From TMED23 sp913054205 (GTDB taxonomy: Bacteria; Pseudomonadota; Alphaproteobacteria; Rhodospirillales; UBA2165): a stretch of DNA of 64,000 nucleotides. The notes under the pieces are model-generated. The model did not search any database. It saw nothing but the letters and a program-made list of their open reading frames with translations, and was not told the origin of the DNA. Location: assembly GCA_046582495.1 (NCBI GenBank), contig JAYGEG010000152.1, positions 1 through 64,000 on the forward strand. The letters run 5' to 3'. This document shows positions 45,130-53,799 of this stretch, piece by piece. Each line of letters begins with the position of its first letter. Position 1 is the first letter of the stretch. The translations under genes and the position numbers were made by a program.

Positions 45130-45186
45130 TCCTTAATTAAGAAAAATGTGAATTTGTATTAATTAATCGACTGTCGATTAATTAAT
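45130..45186. repeat. TTAATTAA-type palindrome after apbC
   Basis: Arms of 14 bases around T45172 (ATTAATTAATCGAC and complement) form a perfect 29-bp palindrome at 45158-45186. CTTAATTAAG and ATGTGAATT just before it also occur in the 32.4-kb copy. There the core reads TGAC-T-GTCA, here CGAC-T-GTCG, a compensated change. Confidence 0.75.
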
Positions 45187-45197
45187 TATATGATTTC

Positions 45198-45328
45198 GTT
45201 AATTATCAACAGTTGAGTAATTTGATATGTAATTAAGTATGGTGTCCCCTTAATTAGCTATTGTTAATTATCAACAGTTGAATAATTTGGTATGTAATTA
45301 AGTAATGGTGTCCCCTTAATTAACTATT
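45198..45328. repeat. Two tandem copies of a 65-bp repeat ending inside the cobW stop
   Basis: GTTAATTATCAACAGTTGA opens copies at 45198 and 45263; both end in GGTGTCCCCTTAATTA. The copies differ by a few bases. The second copy covers the cobW TAG (45326-45324). The GTGTCCCCTTAATT word recurs at 52.3 kb. Confidence 0.75.
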
Positions 45329-46337
45329 TCAGGATTGAGATCAGCGCGGTTTCGATTTCACCCCAATCAACAGACTCTCCTTCAGCAATAATAATCTCCA
45401 GTCGAGAGTCGCGACGGTAGGCGATGGGCGTGACAGATATTTCGTTGCGCGTGCGATCAATCAGCACCCACTCCGCGCCAATACGAAACACCCCTTTGAG
45501 GCGCTCGACATTCTCGAGACCCTTGGGTCCAGGCGGGCCTAAATAATCGACCAGCTCATCTTGCTTAAAAACATCTTCCGGTGAAAAAATCCAGCCACAG
45601 CCCTGATACCCGTTGCCCGAATTCTCGACGCGCACAGGTTTCCCCACTTCAGGCACACCAAGCTCGACGGGCGTAGGGGTTTCAGCATGGTCGTGCAAAT
45701 GCGGAAACAATGGCAAGCGTTCGTCGTTGGCTTTGAAATCCAAAAGATCCATATCAATTTCACCCATGACGGCCTGTTCGATCCCAAGTTTTGGTGGAAA
45801 CAGCTCCGCCGCCCAATGGTGAAAATGCGCAAGCTCGTCTTTCGTGGCGAGATCGGCTTTACTGGCAATTAAAATATCGGCGAGATGGACTTGATCTTGA
45901 AACACTTCAACATTTTCGATACGAGGATCGCCGATAAACCTCGGATCAACAAAACAAATTACCGCGCCAACATCGATGACGGCTTTGAGATCGTCTTTCC
46001 TGAGTTCATCTAAAATGCCGGCGGGATGTCCGAGCCCGGTCGGCTCGATCAACAAGCGATCCGGTTTGGCTCGGCGTAAAATCTCAGTGATCGCAACCCG
46101 CATCGGCACATTCATCATGCAGCACATACAGCCGCCCGGTATTTCGCGGATCGTGACGCCTTGTTCTGTTTCGTCTTGGAGTATCACTTGATCGACGGCG
46201 ACTTCACCAAACTCATTGACCAATATGGCCCAGTTCTCGTCTTCAGGTTTGCGCGCGAGAAGAGAGCGAATGGCCGTTGTTTTACCAACCCCAAAAAAGC
46301 CAGTGAACAGTGTTGTCGGAACGTTGGAAATAGTCAT
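45324..46337 (-). CDS. cobW: CobW-family GTPase (metal chaperone)
   Basis: A 337-residue G3E GTPase. GFFGVGKT (13-20) is Walker A, GGCMCC (68-73) the metal-binding CxCC motif, EPTGLGHPAGI the switch/Walker B region, SKADL the guanine motif, and the C-terminal CobW_C domain follows from about 240. Family members deliver Zn or Co to target enzymes; the position next to cobalamin genes supports cobalt delivery, for example to CobN. It is 3 bp after the glycosyltransferase gene and shares its strand. Its stop is within the tandem repeat. Confidence 0.88.
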   Translation of the reverse strand: MTISNVPTTLFTGFFGVGKTTAIRSLLARKPEDENWAILVNEFGEVAVDQVILQDETEQGVTIREIPGGCMCCMMNVPMRVAITEILRRAKPDRLLIEPTGLGHPAGILDELRKDDLKAVIDVGAVICFVDPRFIGDPRIENVEVFQDQVHLADILIASKADLATKDELAHFHHWAAELFPPKLGIEQAVMGEIDMDLLDFKANDERLPLFPHLHDHAETPTPVELGVPEVGKPVRVENSGNGYQGCGWIFSPEDVFKQDELVDYLGPPGPKGLENVERLKGVFRIGAEWVLIDRTRNEISVTPIAYRRDSRLEIIIAEGESVDWGEIETALISILK

Positions 46338-46340
46338 TTG

Positions 46341-47186
46341 CTAAATATTCTGTTTCATAAGTTTTAGAGATAGCTCGCGTGCCATATAATGAGCAACCGC
46401 TTCTTCGCTGCATTTTTCCTCCCACCACACGCGGTTTTGGAGAGAGATTTCCTGCATCTTACCTTCATTTGATAACAAATCATCTGCCAATCCTTTAAGG
46501 TCTGTCCAATCATCAATCTCGATCACCGGCCAGCCTTCGGTAAACCATGTCGGCAACTGCCGGGCAGCGATCACAACACATCCGGAACGCATCGCCTCAT
46601 AAATGCGGAATGTCTCGTGACTGACACCTCTTGGGCAAAGCGCGATTTTTGTTTGCGCCAGCTTATGGGCGTAAACCTCGGACGAATGACCCGCCCGAAA
46701 TCCTTCGGCCCGCTCAATCTCGATCCGCGCGCCGCGCTGATCCTCGGGATAAAGCATATCCATCGCCGCGTAGAAATCATCACGGTACTCATCCCGGCCA
46801 ATGAAGTAGAGATCGATCGACCGGTCCCGGATCAGCTGAACCGGCAATGCGGGTACATCTTTATTGCAGCCCAGCGGCACGATGCGGATGGTGTCAGGCG
46901 TCGGTTCAAACGGTCGGTAGTTCTTAAACGCCATGAAAACATCTTCCGCGTATGCCGGAATTTCATGGCCTTCATCACTCACTTGATAGACAACCGTGCG
47001 CTCGTTATGGGCAAGTGCGATATCATCGGCGAGCGACGTCACAATAAATACGAAGCGATCCGCAAAACCCAAATTGAAGAGATAATGCTCCAGCCGCGTC
47101 AATGTGCCTTGAACATGATCCCATTCGCACCAGTTCTCGGGCATCTCCCAAATGACATTTAGATTTTCGAAGGATGGATCAGCCAT
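46341..47186 (-). CDS. Exostosin-like (GT47-type) glycosyltransferase
   Basis: A 281-residue protein. KIALCPRGVSHETFRIYEAM followed by SGCVVIAARQLP is the nucleotide-sugar motif of exostosin-like glycosyltransferases, and YFIGRDEYRDDFYAAMD sits at the domain boundary. No signal peptide. It is encoded just before cobW, within the cobalamin region, and is divergent from cobC (70-bp spacer). Its acceptor is unknown; a role in cobalamin synthesis is not expected, so it may be an insertion in the cluster. Confidence 0.75.
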   Translation of the reverse strand: MADPSFENLNVIWEMPENWCEWDHVQGTLTRLEHYLFNLGFADRFVFIVTSLADDIALAHNERTVVYQVSDEGHEIPAYAEDVFMAFKNYRPFEPTPDTIRIVPLGCNKDVPALPVQLIRDRSIDLYFIGRDEYRDDFYAAMDMLYPEDQRGARIEIERAEGFRAGHSSEVYAHKLAQTKIALCPRGVSHETFRIYEAMRSGCVVIAARQLPTWFTEGWPVIEIDDWTDLKGLADDLLSNEGKMQEISLQNRVWWEEKCSEEAVAHYMARELSLKLMKQNI

Positions 47187-47256
47187 ACTCTTTCCATAGC
47201 ATAGATTCGCAAAAAGGTCTGCTGTCCGTGACCGCTAAAACTTGATAGAATAGGCC

Positions 47257-48273
47257 ATGTTTGATAATGGAAAATCCCGAAATTCACCGCTGCATGGCGG
47301 CAATTTAACAGCCGCAAAAGCGGAGTTCGGCGCGCCCAAAGAAGGATGGATCGACCTATCTACCGGCATAAACCCTGTTTGCTACCCAAGGACTGAAATT
47401 AGTGAGCAATCACTTCGCATGTTGCCGACGCCGGGCGATGTCGAAATCTTAACCAACGCAGCGCGAGACTATTATTGCGTTGAAAACGAAGGCGCGATCA
47501 TTGCCGCGCCTGGCACGCAATCGGTACTTCAAAACCTGCCGCAACTTTATCCTGATCGAAAGATCGCCATTTTATCACCTACCTATAGCGAGCACGGCCA
47601 TACCTGGGAATCTGCCGGCAATGAAATTTTCCGCGCTGAGGAATTTGAAGCGCTTTCAATCGGCGATGTTGCTGTTCTGGTGAACCCGAACAACCCGGAT
47701 GGCCGAAGATATTCGCCGGAGGATATAGTGCGCCTCGCCAAGAAGGTTGAATTGCTGATTGTCGATGAAGCTTTTTGTGACGCCTCGCCAGATTTAAGTG
47801 TTGTGCCACATTTAAAAAGCTCAAACATTCTGGTTTTACGCTCAATCGGAAAATTCTTTGGCTTGGCGGGTTTGCGGCTTGGCTTCGTCATCGGCGATGC
47901 TGGGATCACGGATGCGCTTCGGGATCAATTGGGGCCTTGGTCAGTCTCTGGTCCGGCGATTGAAATTGGCGAACGCGCGCTTCTGGACATCGCGTGGATC
48001 GCTGAGATGCAAAAAACTCTTGCCGTTCAAAGCACCAAGTTGAACGATCTGCTGAGCGCGCATGCGCTAACCATAGTCGGCGGCACCGAGTTATTTACGC
48101 TGATCGAAACCGAAGAGGCGCAGGCGATATACAAAACTTTTGGCCGCGCCGGCATCTTACTGCGGCGCTTCGAAGATCAACCGAATTGGCTGAGGATTGG
48201 ACTTCCTGGCGTAAAATCTGAATGGCAGAGATTTGAAGCTGTTTTAAACGCGATCGATAATATGGGCGAATGA
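47257..48273 (+). CDS. cobC: L-threonine-O-3-phosphate decarboxylase (aminotransferase fold)
   Basis: A 338-residue PLP enzyme of fold type I that makes the aminopropanol-phosphate arm of cobalamin. SPLHGGNLTAAKAEFG and WIDLSTGINP are diagnostic; LVNPNNPDGRRY and IVDEAFCDASPDLS contact PLP, and VLRSIGKFFGLAGLRLGF carries the Schiff-base Lys. CobC is the Pseudomonas denitrificans name (CobD in Salmonella). Its end overlaps that of convergent cobB by 30 bp. Confidence 0.93.
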   Translation: MFDNGKSRNSPLHGGNLTAAKAEFGAPKEGWIDLSTGINPVCYPRTEISEQSLRMLPTPGDVEILTNAARDYYCVENEGAIIAAPGTQSVLQNLPQLYPDRKIAILSPTYSEHGHTWESAGNEIFRAEEFEALSIGDVAVLVNPNNPDGRRYSPEDIVRLAKKVELLIVDEAFCDASPDLSVVPHLKSSNILVLRSIGKFFGLAGLRLGFVIGDAGITDALRDQLGPWSVSGPAIEIGERALLDIAWIAEMQKTLAVQSTKLNDLLSAHALTIVGGTELFTLIETEEAQAIYKTFGRAGILLRRFEDQPNWLRIGLPGVKSEWQRFEAVLNAIDNMGE

Positions 48274-49575
48274 GCCCATCACACGTCCGACGCGGCAGCC
48301 CATTTCCGCCAATTCGCCGCCGCGCGCATCTTTGGCGATAAACAAAGGCCCGGCATCGCCAGTTGCCGTCAATTCGCAATAATGAAACTCGTGTGCTTTG
48401 AATTTAGCATCGATAGCCCCAAGAGCCCCCTCATCGATCAGCGATAATTGACGATAGCCTAGATGTAGTTTGGGAGCAGCGAAGGAGGTTTTAATCGGCA
48501 ACAGACCGAGCATGTCGTGTGATCTGCCATCGCCGTCAGTGAGCGTTTCGCCCAGCACCATAAAGCCGCCGCATTCACCGTAAACCACCGCGCCGTTGGT
48601 GACCGCATTCGCCATCGCTTCGAAAAAATTATGATTGCCGGCAATCTCCGCAGCATGGAGTTCGGGATAACCGCCCGGCAAATAGATACTGTCTGCCTCT
48701 GGGTCCGGCGCTTCACCGGCCAGGGGCGAGAAAAAACTGATCTCCGTTCCTGCCTCTCGCCAGCCGTCAATGATATGATCGTAGCAAAAGGCGAACGCGT
48801 CATCTCGGGCAATCGCTGTGTGTTTGCCGAGCGCAGAAAGAGCTGAAAACGCAGGAGATGCAGAAACCTGCGCCGAATGCCGAGCGATCTTGGTGAGTAA
48901 TTTGAGATCAACATGCGCCGCGACGTTAGAAGCTGCTGCATCCAACCATTGATCCAGTTTAGGTAATTCTTTGGCTTGGATCAGCCCCAAATGACGGCTC
49001 GGCAGCTCAAGATCAGCATTGCGCGGAATACAGCCAAGACATGCGATGCCTGTCGGTTCAATCGCTTCCCGCAATATAGTTTCGTGACCGGGTCCACCAA
49101 TGCGATTGAAAATCACAGCGGCTATATCAATATCATCCCGGTGGTTGGTAAATCCTTCAACCAGCGCCGCAACGGACGCGGCTTGCGCTTTGGCATCAAT
49201 CACCAGCACGACCGGCCAATCCAAGCTTTTGGCCGCATCTGCCGTACTGCCGGCATTTGCTGAGGAACCCGTGCTCGCACCATCAAATAAACCCATGACG
49301 CCTTCGGTAATGATAATTTCAGCCTGGTCGGTCTCAGCAGCGATTTGATTTGCCAGCGTCTCTTCCCGCATCGCCCAAAAATCCAAATTTCGGCAAAGCT
49401 GACCGGAAGCTGCCGCATGATAGGCAGGGTCAATGTAGTCCGGGCCGATTTTAAAAGAGCCAACTTTAACGCCAGCATTTTTTAAGGCGCGGAGGAGACT
49501 GAGCGTGATAACTGTTTTACCGCTGCCTGACGACGGGGCCGCAATGATTAGTCCTGCAGCGCCTGCATCAGGCAT
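48244..49575 (-). CDS. cobB: Cobyrinate/hydrogenobyrinate a,c-diamide synthase
   Basis: A 443-residue ATP- and glutamine-dependent amidase. LIIAAPSSGSGKTVITLSLL (P-loop, 13-21), ITEGVMGLFDG in the synthetase half, and YGECGGFMVLG with the glutaminase Cys in the C-terminal GATase domain. It amidates the a and c side chains. Its start overlaps the end of cobA by 8 bp, so cobA-cobB form a leftward pair; it runs into convergent cobC. Confidence 0.95.
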   Translation of the reverse strand: MPDAGAAGLIIAAPSSGSGKTVITLSLLRALKNAGVKVGSFKIGPDYIDPAYHAAASGQLCRNLDFWAMREETLANQIAAETDQAEIIITEGVMGLFDGASTGSSANAGSTADAAKSLDWPVVLVIDAKAQAASVAALVEGFTNHRDDIDIAAVIFNRIGGPGHETILREAIEPTGIACLGCIPRNADLELPSRHLGLIQAKELPKLDQWLDAAASNVAAHVDLKLLTKIARHSAQVSASPAFSALSALGKHTAIARDDAFAFCYDHIIDGWREAGTEISFFSPLAGEAPDPEADSIYLPGGYPELHAAEIAGNHNFFEAMANAVTNGAVVYGECGGFMVLGETLTDGDGRSHDMLGLLPIKTSFAAPKLHLGYRQLSLIDEGALGAIDAKFKAHEFHYCELTATGDAGPLFIAKDARGGELAEMGCRVGRVMGSFAHIIDRV

Positions 49576-50350
49576 CGGGCAACCATTTCAATTGCTCACG
49601 AAAATTGACGATATCACCGACGACGATCAAGGCGGGCGGCTCCAAAGTGGAGGCCGCCAAATCAGCCGCACATTTTTCCAGCGTGGAGACCAGCACCTGC
49701 TGATCCGGCGTTGTGGCTTTGGCGATTATCGCAACCGGCTCGGAAGCGGCGCGCCCGGCTTCCCGCAATTGATCGGCGATTCGTCCAATATGCTTGGTTC
49801 CCATAAAAAATATCAGCGCCGGAGAACCATCAGCAAGCGCCCGCCAATTGATATCATCGGGCACTGTGCCGCCGGCAGTATGACCGGTGATAAAAGTAAC
49901 AGCGGTATTTGTCCCCCGCGTTGTCATTGGAATACCGGCATAGGCCAGCCCACCAACACCGGCTGTAATACCCGGCACAATCCGAAATGGAACGGACTCT
50001 TCTGCGAGCCGCAAACATTCTTCCGCGCCGCGGCCAAAGACAAACGGATCACCGCCTTTAAGCCTTAAAACCCGCTTGTTTTCCTGGGCCAATGCGACCA
50101 AGCGATCACTGATATCTTGCTGCTTTGCCGACGGTTTGCCGCCGCGTTTGCCGGCATATTCCATCTCAGCATTTTCGCCCGCCAATTTTATAATTTCGTC
50201 GCCGACGAGAGCGTCATAGACAATCACATCGGCCTGTTGAATACCGTGCAAAGCTAGGATCGATAGCAGGCCCGGATCGCCTGGACCGGCGCCGACAATC
50301 CACACGCTTCCGGGCTCAAATACGGGAAGATCAATTGAAAGGTTTTCCAT
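49568..50350 (-). CDS. cobA: Uroporphyrinogen-III C-methyltransferase
   Basis: A 260-residue SAM-dependent SUMT that makes precorrin-2, the entry to the corrin and siroheme branches. VWIVGAGPGDPGLLSILAL is the family start, VLRLKGGDPFVFGRGAEEC the second signature, and VPGITAGVGGLAYAGIPMTTRG the third. The single-domain length fits a dedicated cobalamin enzyme rather than CysG. It is divergent from cbiD by 53 bp, a likely shared promoter region. Confidence 0.95.
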   Translation of the reverse strand: MENLSIDLPVFEPGSVWIVGAGPGDPGLLSILALHGIQQADVIVYDALVGDEIIKLAGENAEMEYAGKRGGKPSAKQQDISDRLVALAQENKRVLRLKGGDPFVFGRGAEECLRLAEESVPFRIVPGITAGVGGLAYAGIPMTTRGTNTAVTFITGHTAGGTVPDDINWRALADGSPALIFFMGTKHIGRIADQLREAGRAASEPVAIIAKATTPDQQVLVSTLEKCAADLAASTLEPPALIVVGDIVNFREQLKWLPDA

Positions 50351-50403
50351 AGCCGCAGAATTTAGCAGAATGGAGACCAGTTGAAAGGCTATAAGTTAGA
50401 TAC

Positions 50404-51516
50404 ATGCAAAATAGTGACGATACCGAAGACTTTGACGATAGGCGAGAGCTCAAGCGCGGCTGGACGACGGGTGCTTGCGCCACCGCCGCGGCGAAGGCAG
50501 CTTATATTGGGTTGCTGACGGGTAAGCTGCTAGGCGAAGTCGAGATAACACTGCCTAGCGGCCAAACGCCAGTGTTTCAAATCCACGAATCGCAGCTTAA
50601 CGGCGATAGCGTCATGGTCGCCATTGAGAAAGACGCCGGCGATGATCCCGACGTCACTCATGGGGCGATCATTCGTGTCTCGCTAAAAAAAGCTGAAAAG
50701 CTTGTTTTCACAGCGGGTGCAGGGGTCGGCACGGTGACCAAACCGGGCCTGCCTCTGGCGGTTGGCGAGCCAGCGATTAACCCGGCGCCGCGCCAAATGA
50801 TCGAGGATAATCTTCGAACCGTTGCTGACACTGCGGGCATTGAACTTGGCGTGGAAGTTGAAATCTCCGTCGATGACGGCGAAGCCATAGCGGAAAAAAC
50901 CTGGAACCCGCGCCTCGGCATTTTGGGCGGGCTTTCGATTTTAGGCACCACCGGCATCGTTATCCCCTATTCCTGCTCGGCCTGGATCGCCTCCATCCAT
51001 CAAGGCATCGATGTTGCCCGCGCGACCAACATCACCCATGTCGCGGCCTGTACCGGCAAAACCTCTGAAAAAGCTGCGACCGAACTTTATGGGTTTGAGC
51101 CCTCCGCCATATTGGATATGGGAGATTTTGCCGGCGGCACGCTGAAATATCTCCGCACCCACCCGATCCCCAAAGTCACGATCGCCAGCGGTTTTGGCAA
51201 GCTGTCCAAACTCGCTGCTGGGCATATGGATTTACACTCCAAGCGCTCTCAGGTCGACCCACAGTTTTTAGCCAAACTTGCCGCTGAAGATGGCGCACCA
51301 AGCGACATTTGTGATCAAATCGCCGCCGAAAATTCTGCCGGGGCAATTATGGAGATCATGGAAAAGAATAATCTGACCCTTGGCGATCACGTCGCCAGCA
51401 TCGCCCAAGGAATTGCCTTAAAAGAGGTTCACAATAATGTTGATATCGAAGTCTTGGTCTATGATCGCCGCGGCAATCAGATCGGCCATGCGCCGTTTAA
51501 AGGAGAAGCTGGATGA
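50404..51516 (+). CDS. cbiD: Cobalt-precorrin-5B C1-methyltransferase
   Basis: A 370-residue CbiD. LKRGWTTGACATAAAKAAY (about 17-35) is the family signature, followed by GAGVGTVTKPGLPLAVGEPAINP and STTG-like loops (SILGTTGIVIPYS). CbiD belongs to the cobalt-early branch and replaces CobF. It overlaps cobK by 4 bp, so the two are co-translated. Confidence 0.95.
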   Translation: MQNSDDTEDFDDRRELKRGWTTGACATAAAKAAYIGLLTGKLLGEVEITLPSGQTPVFQIHESQLNGDSVMVAIEKDAGDDPDVTHGAIIRVSLKKAEKLVFTAGAGVGTVTKPGLPLAVGEPAINPAPRQMIEDNLRTVADTAGIELGVEVEISVDDGEAIAEKTWNPRLGILGGLSILGTTGIVIPYSCSAWIASIHQGIDVARATNITHVAACTGKTSEKAATELYGFEPSAILDMGDFAGGTLKYLRTHPIPKVTIASGFGKLSKLAAGHMDLHSKRSQVDPQFLAKLAAEDGAPSDICDQIAAENSAGAIMEIMEKNNLTLGDHVASIAQGIALKEVHNNVDIEVLVYDRRGNQIGHAPFKGEAG

Positions 51517-52250
51517 AACGGCTGTTGATTCTCGGCGGCACAGGCGATGCAGCGAAACTCGCCGGCGCCGCCAGCAAGCTCACCGATTTGGAAGTCATCT
51601 ATTCTCTCGCCGGGCGGACGCGCAATCCCAATTTGCCGGACTGCAAAATTCGTATCGGCGGGTTTGGCGGCGTTGATGGCTTGGCGGCTTATTTAGAAGA
51701 CTCCAAAATCGATATGGTCATTGATGCAACTCATCCTTTTGCCGCAACGATGGCCAGCCACGCGGCGGATGCCTGCAACAAAGCCAACGTTGCGCGGGTG
51801 AAATTTGGCCGTGCCGCTTGGGTGCCTGACAGCATAGACTGGATATCAGTCTCGGACTACAAAGGCGCGGTTGATCACCTTAAAAATTTAGGCGACCGGG
51901 TTTTTCTTTCGATTGGTACCAAGGATTTGGGCGCGTTCTCAAGTCTCACCGATAAATGGTATTTGATTAGGGCCGTCGAAAAGCCTGAAGCGCCGATCCC
52001 ACTGACAAACCATGATCTTTTGTTAGAGCGCGGCCCCTTCGATGACGCCCATGAACGCACGATACTCGTCACCACTCAAATCGATGTGCTGGTATCTAAA
52101 AACTCCGGCGGCGCAATGGCGGCGAAACTTCAAGCTGCCAACGACCTCGGTATTCCGATTGTGATGATTGAACAGCCGGAGCCGCCGGAAGGCGAAGTCC
52201 TCACAACACTCGATCACACCCTCGGCTGGATCGAAGCCCGGCTCACATAA
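51513..52250 (+). CDS. cobK: Precorrin-6A reductase
   Basis: A 245-residue NADPH-dependent reductase of the CobK/CbiJ family. ILGGTGDAAKLAGAASKL begins the Rossmann fold, GGFGGVDGLAAYLEDSKIDMVIDATHPFA is diagnostic, and SKNSGGAMAAKLQAANDLGIPIVMIEQP closes it. Whether its substrate contains cobalt depends on which route operates here. It ends at the repeat region of 52.25-52.5 kb. Confidence 0.94.
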   Translation: MKRLLILGGTGDAAKLAGAASKLTDLEVIYSLAGRTRNPNLPDCKIRIGGFGGVDGLAAYLEDSKIDMVIDATHPFAATMASHAADACNKANVARVKFGRAAWVPDSIDWISVSDYKGAVDHLKNLGDRVFLSIGTKDLGAFSSLTDKWYLIRAVEKPEAPIPLTNHDLLLERGPFDDAHERTILVTTQIDVLVSKNSGGAMAAKLQAANDLGIPIVMIEQPEPPEGEVLTTLDHTLGWIEARLT

Positions 52251-52273
52251 AGGGGACATCTTCTTGGCATGAG

Positions 52274-52472
52274 AATTAGGGGGACATGTAATTGTTACGT
52301 GTCCCCTTAATTCGGGAGGATACAAACCACAGAGAACACAGAGTTCACCGAGATTCCAAAGTCATCCTCCCCTCGATTCCCTCCTATCAAGGGAGGGGAA
52401 GAATAAAGTCGATCAGTTTCAAACATAAACCCCCTCTCCCCTCGTGGGAGAGGGCCGGGGTGAGGGGGTAAA
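52274..52472. repeat. Intergenic repeat block between cobK and the DUF1772 gene
   Basis: This fills most of a 327-bp gap without a gene. AATTAGGGGGACATGTAA and TTACGTGTCCCCTTAATT (52274-52312) form an 18-bp stem with two G-U pairs. A short-period stretch with ACCACAGAGAACACAGAG follows (about 52325-52345). Two further palindromes, TCCCCTCG...GGGAGGGGA type (about 52370-52400) and CCCTCTCCCCTCGTGGGAGAGGG (about 52433-52455), match modules at 27.8 kb in reverse order. Confidence 0.7.
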
Positions 52473-52577
52473 ATAATCTTTGGCTGAAAATATCAGATAC
52501 GTTACACTTATTATCACCTGTACGGAAAAGTGTTGGTGTTGGTTTCGGTATAGGGTGAATAAAATGAGGACAGATTG

Positions 52578-53006
52578 ATGTTCGCAGGCCAATTAGCACT
52601 CGTTGTCCTAGCCGTGTTTACCGGTGCCGCCCTCTATATCAATATCGCGGAGCATCCTGCCCGCCTAATATTGGAAGACGGTGCTTTGTTGGCGCAATGG
52701 AAGCCGTCATACAAACGAGGCTTTGTGATGCAAGCGAGCCTTGCGGTAATTGGGTTTCTGCTTGGCTTTTTGGCATGGTATATGACAGGTATCTGGCAAT
52801 GGGGTTTGGGAGCCGCCATCCTGGTCTGCAATTGGCCGTTCACGCTTGTTGCGATCATGCCTGTCAACAATCGATTGATGGCAATGCCGGTCGACTCTCC
52901 GACCGATGAATTACGCATTCTAATGTCCAAATGGATCCGATTTCACGCTGTAAGAAGTGCTCTAGGCGCAACTGCAACCATTATCTTTGTCTGGGCGATG
53001 AACTGA
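52578..53006 (+). CDS. DUF1772 membrane protein
   Basis: A 142-residue integral membrane protein with about four hydrophobic helices: residues 3-22, 54-76, 78-99 and 124-141. The arrangement, with INIAEHPARL after helix 1 and WPFTLVAIMPVNNRLM in the middle, matches DUF1772 (anthrone-oxygenase-like) proteins. The ATG at 52578 with GAGGA upstream is preferred over a TTG one codon earlier. No known role in cobalamin synthesis. It is an isolated gene between cobK and convergent cobM. Confidence 0.75.
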   Translation: MFAGQLALVVLAVFTGAALYINIAEHPARLILEDGALLAQWKPSYKRGFVMQASLAVIGFLLGFLAWYMTGIWQWGLGAAILVCNWPFTLVAIMPVNNRLMAMPVDSPTDELRILMSKWIRFHAVRSALGATATIIFVWAMN

Positions 53007-53043
53007 CCCTGACAGACAACACCGTCGCTCTTTGGTTAAACTC

Positions 53044-53799
53044 CTACCTCGGTCTCAAGACATGCTTGTGGTCTTTGGCGTAGAGGCGGCTGTCGATGAA
53101 GTCGTCGTCACCGAAGACGTGGCCGACCATGATGAGGGCTGTACGGGTGATTTTGGCTTCACGGACTTTGGCGCGGATGTCTGAGAGCGTGCCGGATAAA
53201 ATAAGCTGGTCCGGCCAGGTCACGCGGTAAACGACATAAACCGGGCAGTCTTCGCCGTAATGCGGGGTTAGATCTGCAATGACTTTCTTTAAATTCCGAA
53301 CCGACAAGTGGATCGCGAGGGTTGCTGTCGAGGCGGCCAAGGACGCCAGTTCCTCACCGTCCGGCATGGAGGATGCTTTGCCGTCCGTGCGGGTAAGGAT
53401 GATGGTTTGCGAAACTTCCGGCAAGGTGAGTTCGCGGTTGAGCACTGCGGCAGCGGCGGCAAAGGCTGGGACGCCGGGTGTGACGTCATATTCAATACCG
53501 AGCGCATCCAAACGCCGCATTTGTTCAGCAACCGCGCCATAAATAGAGGGATCGCCGGAGTGCACGCGCGCAACATCGAGGCCGTTGGTATGCGCCTCTT
53601 CCATCTTCTCAATGATCTGATCCAAATGCAGGGGCGCTGTATCAATCACCTCTGCGCCATCTGGAGCAGCGGCGACCACTTCTGCCGGCACCAGCGAGCC
53701 CGCATACAAACAGACCCGGCATTTTTTGATGAGGTTGAGACCACGCACGGTAATAAGATCGGGTGCACCTGGACCTGCGCCAATAAAATGAACGGTCAT
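53044..53799 (-). CDS. cobM: Precorrin-4 C11-methyltransferase
   Basis: A 251-residue tetrapyrrole methyltransferase. VHFIGAGPGAPDLITVRGL is the start motif, ARVHSGDPSIYGAVAEQM the second and DVTPGVPAFAAAAAVLNREL the third; the CobM/CbiF type is set by ILTRTDGKASSMPDGEEL. It is the last gene of the leftward unit cbiX-cobH-cobL-cobI-cbiG/cobJ-cobM; its ATG overlaps the preceding stop. Confidence 0.95.
   Translation of the reverse strand: MTVHFIGAGPGAPDLITVRGLNLIKKCRVCLYAGSLVPAEVVAAAPDGAEVIDTAPLHLDQIIEKMEEAHTNGLDVARVHSGDPSIYGAVAEQMRRLDALGIEYDVTPGVPAFAAAAAVLNRELTLPEVSQTIILTRTDGKASSMPDGEELASLAASTATLAIHLSVRNLKKVIADLTPHYGEDCPVYVVYRVTWPDQLILSGTLSDIRAKVREAKITRTALIMVGHVFGDDDFIDSRLYAKDHKHVLRPR

Noticed and set aside
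45987..47186. Idea that the glycosyltransferase beside cobW glycosylates a corrinoid
   Set aside because: No known step of cobalamin synthesis needs it, and the motif fits exostosin-like enzymes; simple adjacency is not enough.
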